From Flectonema sp. DT1601 (Eukaryota > Euglenozoa > Diplonemea > Diplonemida > Diplonemidae): 64,000 nucleotides of DNA. Shown in pieces: positions 61,854 through 64,000 of the stretch (position 1 is the first letter of the stretch; each line of letters starts with the position of its first letter). The notes beneath the pieces were generated by a model. It saw only the letters and a list, made by a program, of their open reading frames with translations, did not search any database and was not told where the DNA came from. A program made the translations under genes and the position numbers. The stretch is taken from positions 434,001 to 498,000 of the forward strand of contig OZ025789.1 of NCBI GenBank assembly GCA_964019425.1. Reading direction: 5' to 3'.

Positions 61854-63133
61854 TTATAGAAAACTATCGAACAGTAGGTTATCATACGTAGACTACTCAA
61901 GGAGGCTTTATATTTTGCTATAATCGATTTATTTGGATCCTTAAAAAAAAAATTCCTTAAGACTTCCCGTCCTTCCCCTCTTTTTCTTTTTTATTGTCTT
62001 TTCTTGCACTATATAGTTCTCTGTTGCCCAGGCTGCAATTACCCTTTTTCGGTCTTAATTAGTTTTTCCTTAAGGCTAGCCAGCAATTCTCGCAACCAGT
62101 TCTGTTTGTTGAGTAGTTGTGTACTACGCAACTGTTATTAGGAATCCATCTCTAGTTTCGTTTGCCTGTTTTTATTTATTTCAGGTTGAGATGCTGGGAT
62201 GATGTAAGTTGGTTAACGTGATTATTTTTTTTCTTTTTTCTCCCCCGTTCAAAATACCTTATCCTTATTGATTTTTCTCCCTGCTTTCACTTTCTTTCTA
62301 AAGCGCGAGTAGCGAACAAATTTGCTTTAACACTTTACAACGAGGTTTTTTTTTTCTTGTTTTTTTTCTTAAAAAAAAAAAGCAATAAAAAGGCCTCAAT
62401 TTCAGCTCTTTGCTCGGTAATCTTTTTTTTTCTTTTTTTGAAAAAGAAAAAAAAAAAAAAAAAAAAAAAAAAAGGTGCAAAAAAAAAAAAAAAATTAAAA
62501 AGAGACGAAAAAAAAAAAAGAAAAATCCTTTTATAAGAACAAGACTAGGGAGAGAAGCAGTAACTCTCTCTCGTGTCTTCGTATCCAGCCTACGACGTCG
62601 GGCGACGATTCTTAATGACTCTTGTTCCACTTCTATTGTGGGTTGACCTCACGCTTCCTCGATTAAAACTAAAACTTAACTTAGTTCGCATCTCACAGAC
62701 GACGGTGACGATTGAGAAGAAAAATGGAAAATTATATTATTTTTTTATATTTATTTTTTTTTAAACTTAAAACGGAAAAAAAAAGACAAAAAAAAAAAAA
62801 TAAATAAAATAAAAAAATAAATTAAGTGAATGAAAAAGCAACAACAACAACAAAAAAAAAAAAAAAAAAATAAAAAAAACACACAAGAAATGTTTTAATA
62901 TTAAGTGTTTTGGTTTGGTTTGTTTTTTATTATTTTTCTCACTCTCAGCAGCAGGAGTTCCACTCTCCCCGAACTTGTTTCACCTTGGCTTAGTATTCCT
63001 CACAGGCACAGCTGTTGTGACAAATAGCAAGAAAGACTCTCACGTTAGTATTATTATTATTTTTCCCACTGATCAACCGATACAATTATAGTGTCATTTC
63101 AATTCACTTAAAACAGAGTCTGGCCTGATGTAA
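61854..63133. other. Intergenic, 1.3 kb
   Basis: Strong A/T homopolymer content (62370-62380, 62450-62520, 62780-62880). No supported exon on either strand. AAAACAG ending at 63116 is an acceptor-like site, 17 nt before the next ATG. Confidence 0.5.
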
Positions 63134-64000
63134 ATGTTGCACACCAACACTAGTAGAAGGAACCTCAAATCTGAGGGTGATGAAACGGAGTGGCCGTCTC
63201 TATATTTAACGGCGAAGAAAATCGCCTCAGCAAGTCTCCCGGAGATTCGAATGCATAAACACTATTCACATGGACACGGTGAAATCAAGAGAACTGCTTT
63301 ATACGTGGTTGCAGTTCTTGTGATCGTCGTCTTGTACAACAGAACAGTACTGCGACCAACTGGAAAGGAAACACAAGTTAAAATAATTCGACAGGACACT
63401 ATCTATGAACACATCCCTCAAATAACTGAGGAATCATTCCCTGTAAGATCTCAGGGGAATCCTCGAAAGTCTGGAAAAAAAAACATCGACATAGACCGAC
63501 AATACAGTATTACACCTGTAAGACTACGGATGTGTTTAAATAACGATGCCGTGCTTGAGACGAATGTCACTGTGTGGTCAATGCCCAATCCGAAAGACAG
63601 TGGCAGCATCGATTCACTCGAGTTATTAATAAAAAGAGCAAAACAATTCTCAGACATTCCATTCTCAGCTTTCCTTATAGAACTCATTGAAGATGCGCTA
63701 AGCATAGATCACAAGCTCAGATTACAAAGCTCCGGATGGACTTTTTGTACCGTGAGAAGAATAGGATCTCCACGAGAGCAGTTCAACTTGGTTCAGCTTT
63801 GGAATGTTCCAGCTGAGACAGTCATTTACATAACTCCAAATGTTCATATTTCAGGGAGTATCTCTTCTTTACTCACTACTATTGTACCAGAAAAATCGAA
63901 TATTGGTGCGACAATGGACTATGATGAATCGTCGTCGTCTTGGCGTAGTGGATTCAGTACGGGTGTTTTTGTCATTCATCCGAGTCAACGAGATTATGGA
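63134..64000 (+). CDS. 5' part of a glycosyltransferase-like membrane protein (paralogue of the gene at 6367), truncated by window end
   Basis: ATG 63134 opens a frame of 289 codons that is still open at base 64000. The cytoplasmic head is longer than in the paralogue (about 55 residues, His-rich), then an anchor 'TALYVVAVLVIVVLYN', a stem, and a GT8-like region: 'LQSSGWTFCTVRRIGSPREQ', 'LVQLWNVPAETVIYITPNVH', 'NIGATMDYDESSSSWRSGFSTGVFVIHPSQRD'. The last matches 'TIGAVMSYNIKSRSWNKNEFSTQSLVVSPNRRD' of the first gene. The DxD motif is again not present where GT8 enzymes have it. Any GT31-like second domain would lie beyond the window. Confidence 0.78.
   Translation, partial: MLHTNTSRRNLKSEGDETEWPSLYLTAKKIASASLPEIRMHKHYSHGHGEIKRTALYVVAVLVIVVLYNRTVLRPTGKETQVKIIRQDTIYEHIPQITEESFPVRSQGNPRKSGKKNIDIDRQYSITPVRLRMCLNNDAVLETNVTVWSMPNPKDSGSIDSLELLIKRAKQFSDIPFSAFLIELIEDALSIDHKLRLQSSGWTFCTVRRIGSPREQFNLVQLWNVPAETVIYITPNVHISGSISSLLTTIVPEKSNIGATMDYDESSSSWRSGFSTGVFVIHPSQRDYG

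Noticed and set aside
62410-62764. Small ORFs with Lys- or Phe-runs in several spacers (also 4615, 22833, 34621, 43156)
   Set aside because: They are translations of A- and T-runs with no protein-like content.
1-64000. Assignment to kinetoplastids
   Set aside because: One-strand gene order, acceptor sites and a VIPER-like element would fit. Multiple cis-introns per gene and the AT-rich homopolymer spacers do not, so only a loose Euglenozoa-like suggestion is made.
1-64000. CRISPR arrays, prokaryotic operons, rRNA genes
   Set aside because: None seen. The direct repeats found belong to the retroelement, TIR elements, microsatellites or coding repeats.

Overview
This window comes from an AT-rich nuclear genome of a unicellular eukaryote. 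It has short GT-AG introns (usually 60-75 nt, donor GTATGT or GTTTGT, acceptor AACAG/ACAG), the standard genetic code, many A- and T-runs in the spacers, and typical eukaryotic proteins (retromer VPS26, bystin, ECH1, GUP1, a NEK kinase, EF-hand and coiled-coil cytoskeletal proteins). The taxon cannot be fixed from the sequence alone. Two traits recall Euglenozoa: all genes lie on one strand with a splice-acceptor-like AG just before the start codon, and a tyrosine-recombinase retroelement has gag, recombinase, RT in the order I recall for VIPER. The several cis-introns per gene argue against a kinetoplastid proper.

Layout: all 22 host genes I can support are on the + strand. In order: end of a coiled-coil gene (1-2796); RING-like protein; two identical 77-codon ORFs; a large membrane glycosyltransferase-like protein (6367-9861); a 2.5 kb TIR element (10119-12583); Sel1 protein; beta-lactamase-fold protein; ankyrin-JmjC protein; a NEK kinase whose 71-nt intron holds a whole-looking, very young YR retroelement (18772-22718); a coiled-coil protein with LPPEER repeats; a TPR/MLP-like coiled coil in 5 exons; VPS26 in 4 exons; a C-type-lectin/PAN membrane protein; a coiled-coil protein with a C-terminal SH3-like domain; GUP1-type MBOAT; ECH1; a decayed class III cyclase protein; two tandem EF-hand coiled-coil paralogues; a second, smaller TIR element (53117-53880); bystin; a 1703-residue Q/RGG-rich protein in 4 exons; and the start of a second glycosyltransferase-like gene that runs off the end.

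The genes do not form one pathway. Themes are membrane trafficking and surface biogenesis (VPS26, GUP1, glycosyltransferases, lectin receptor) and cytoskeleton or flagellum-type scaffolds (NEK, EF-hand coiled coils, other coiled coils). Co-directional packing, AG acceptors 7-66 nt before nearly every ATG, and few matching 5' donors suggest polycistronic transcription with trans-splicing, which is an inference.

The most unusual structure is the pair of TA-flanked TIR elements. They have unrelated sequences but one shared plan: a short tip, then a palindrome, then subterminal arrays in inverted orientation, with a minus-strand tRNA-like unit about 200 bp inside the left end.
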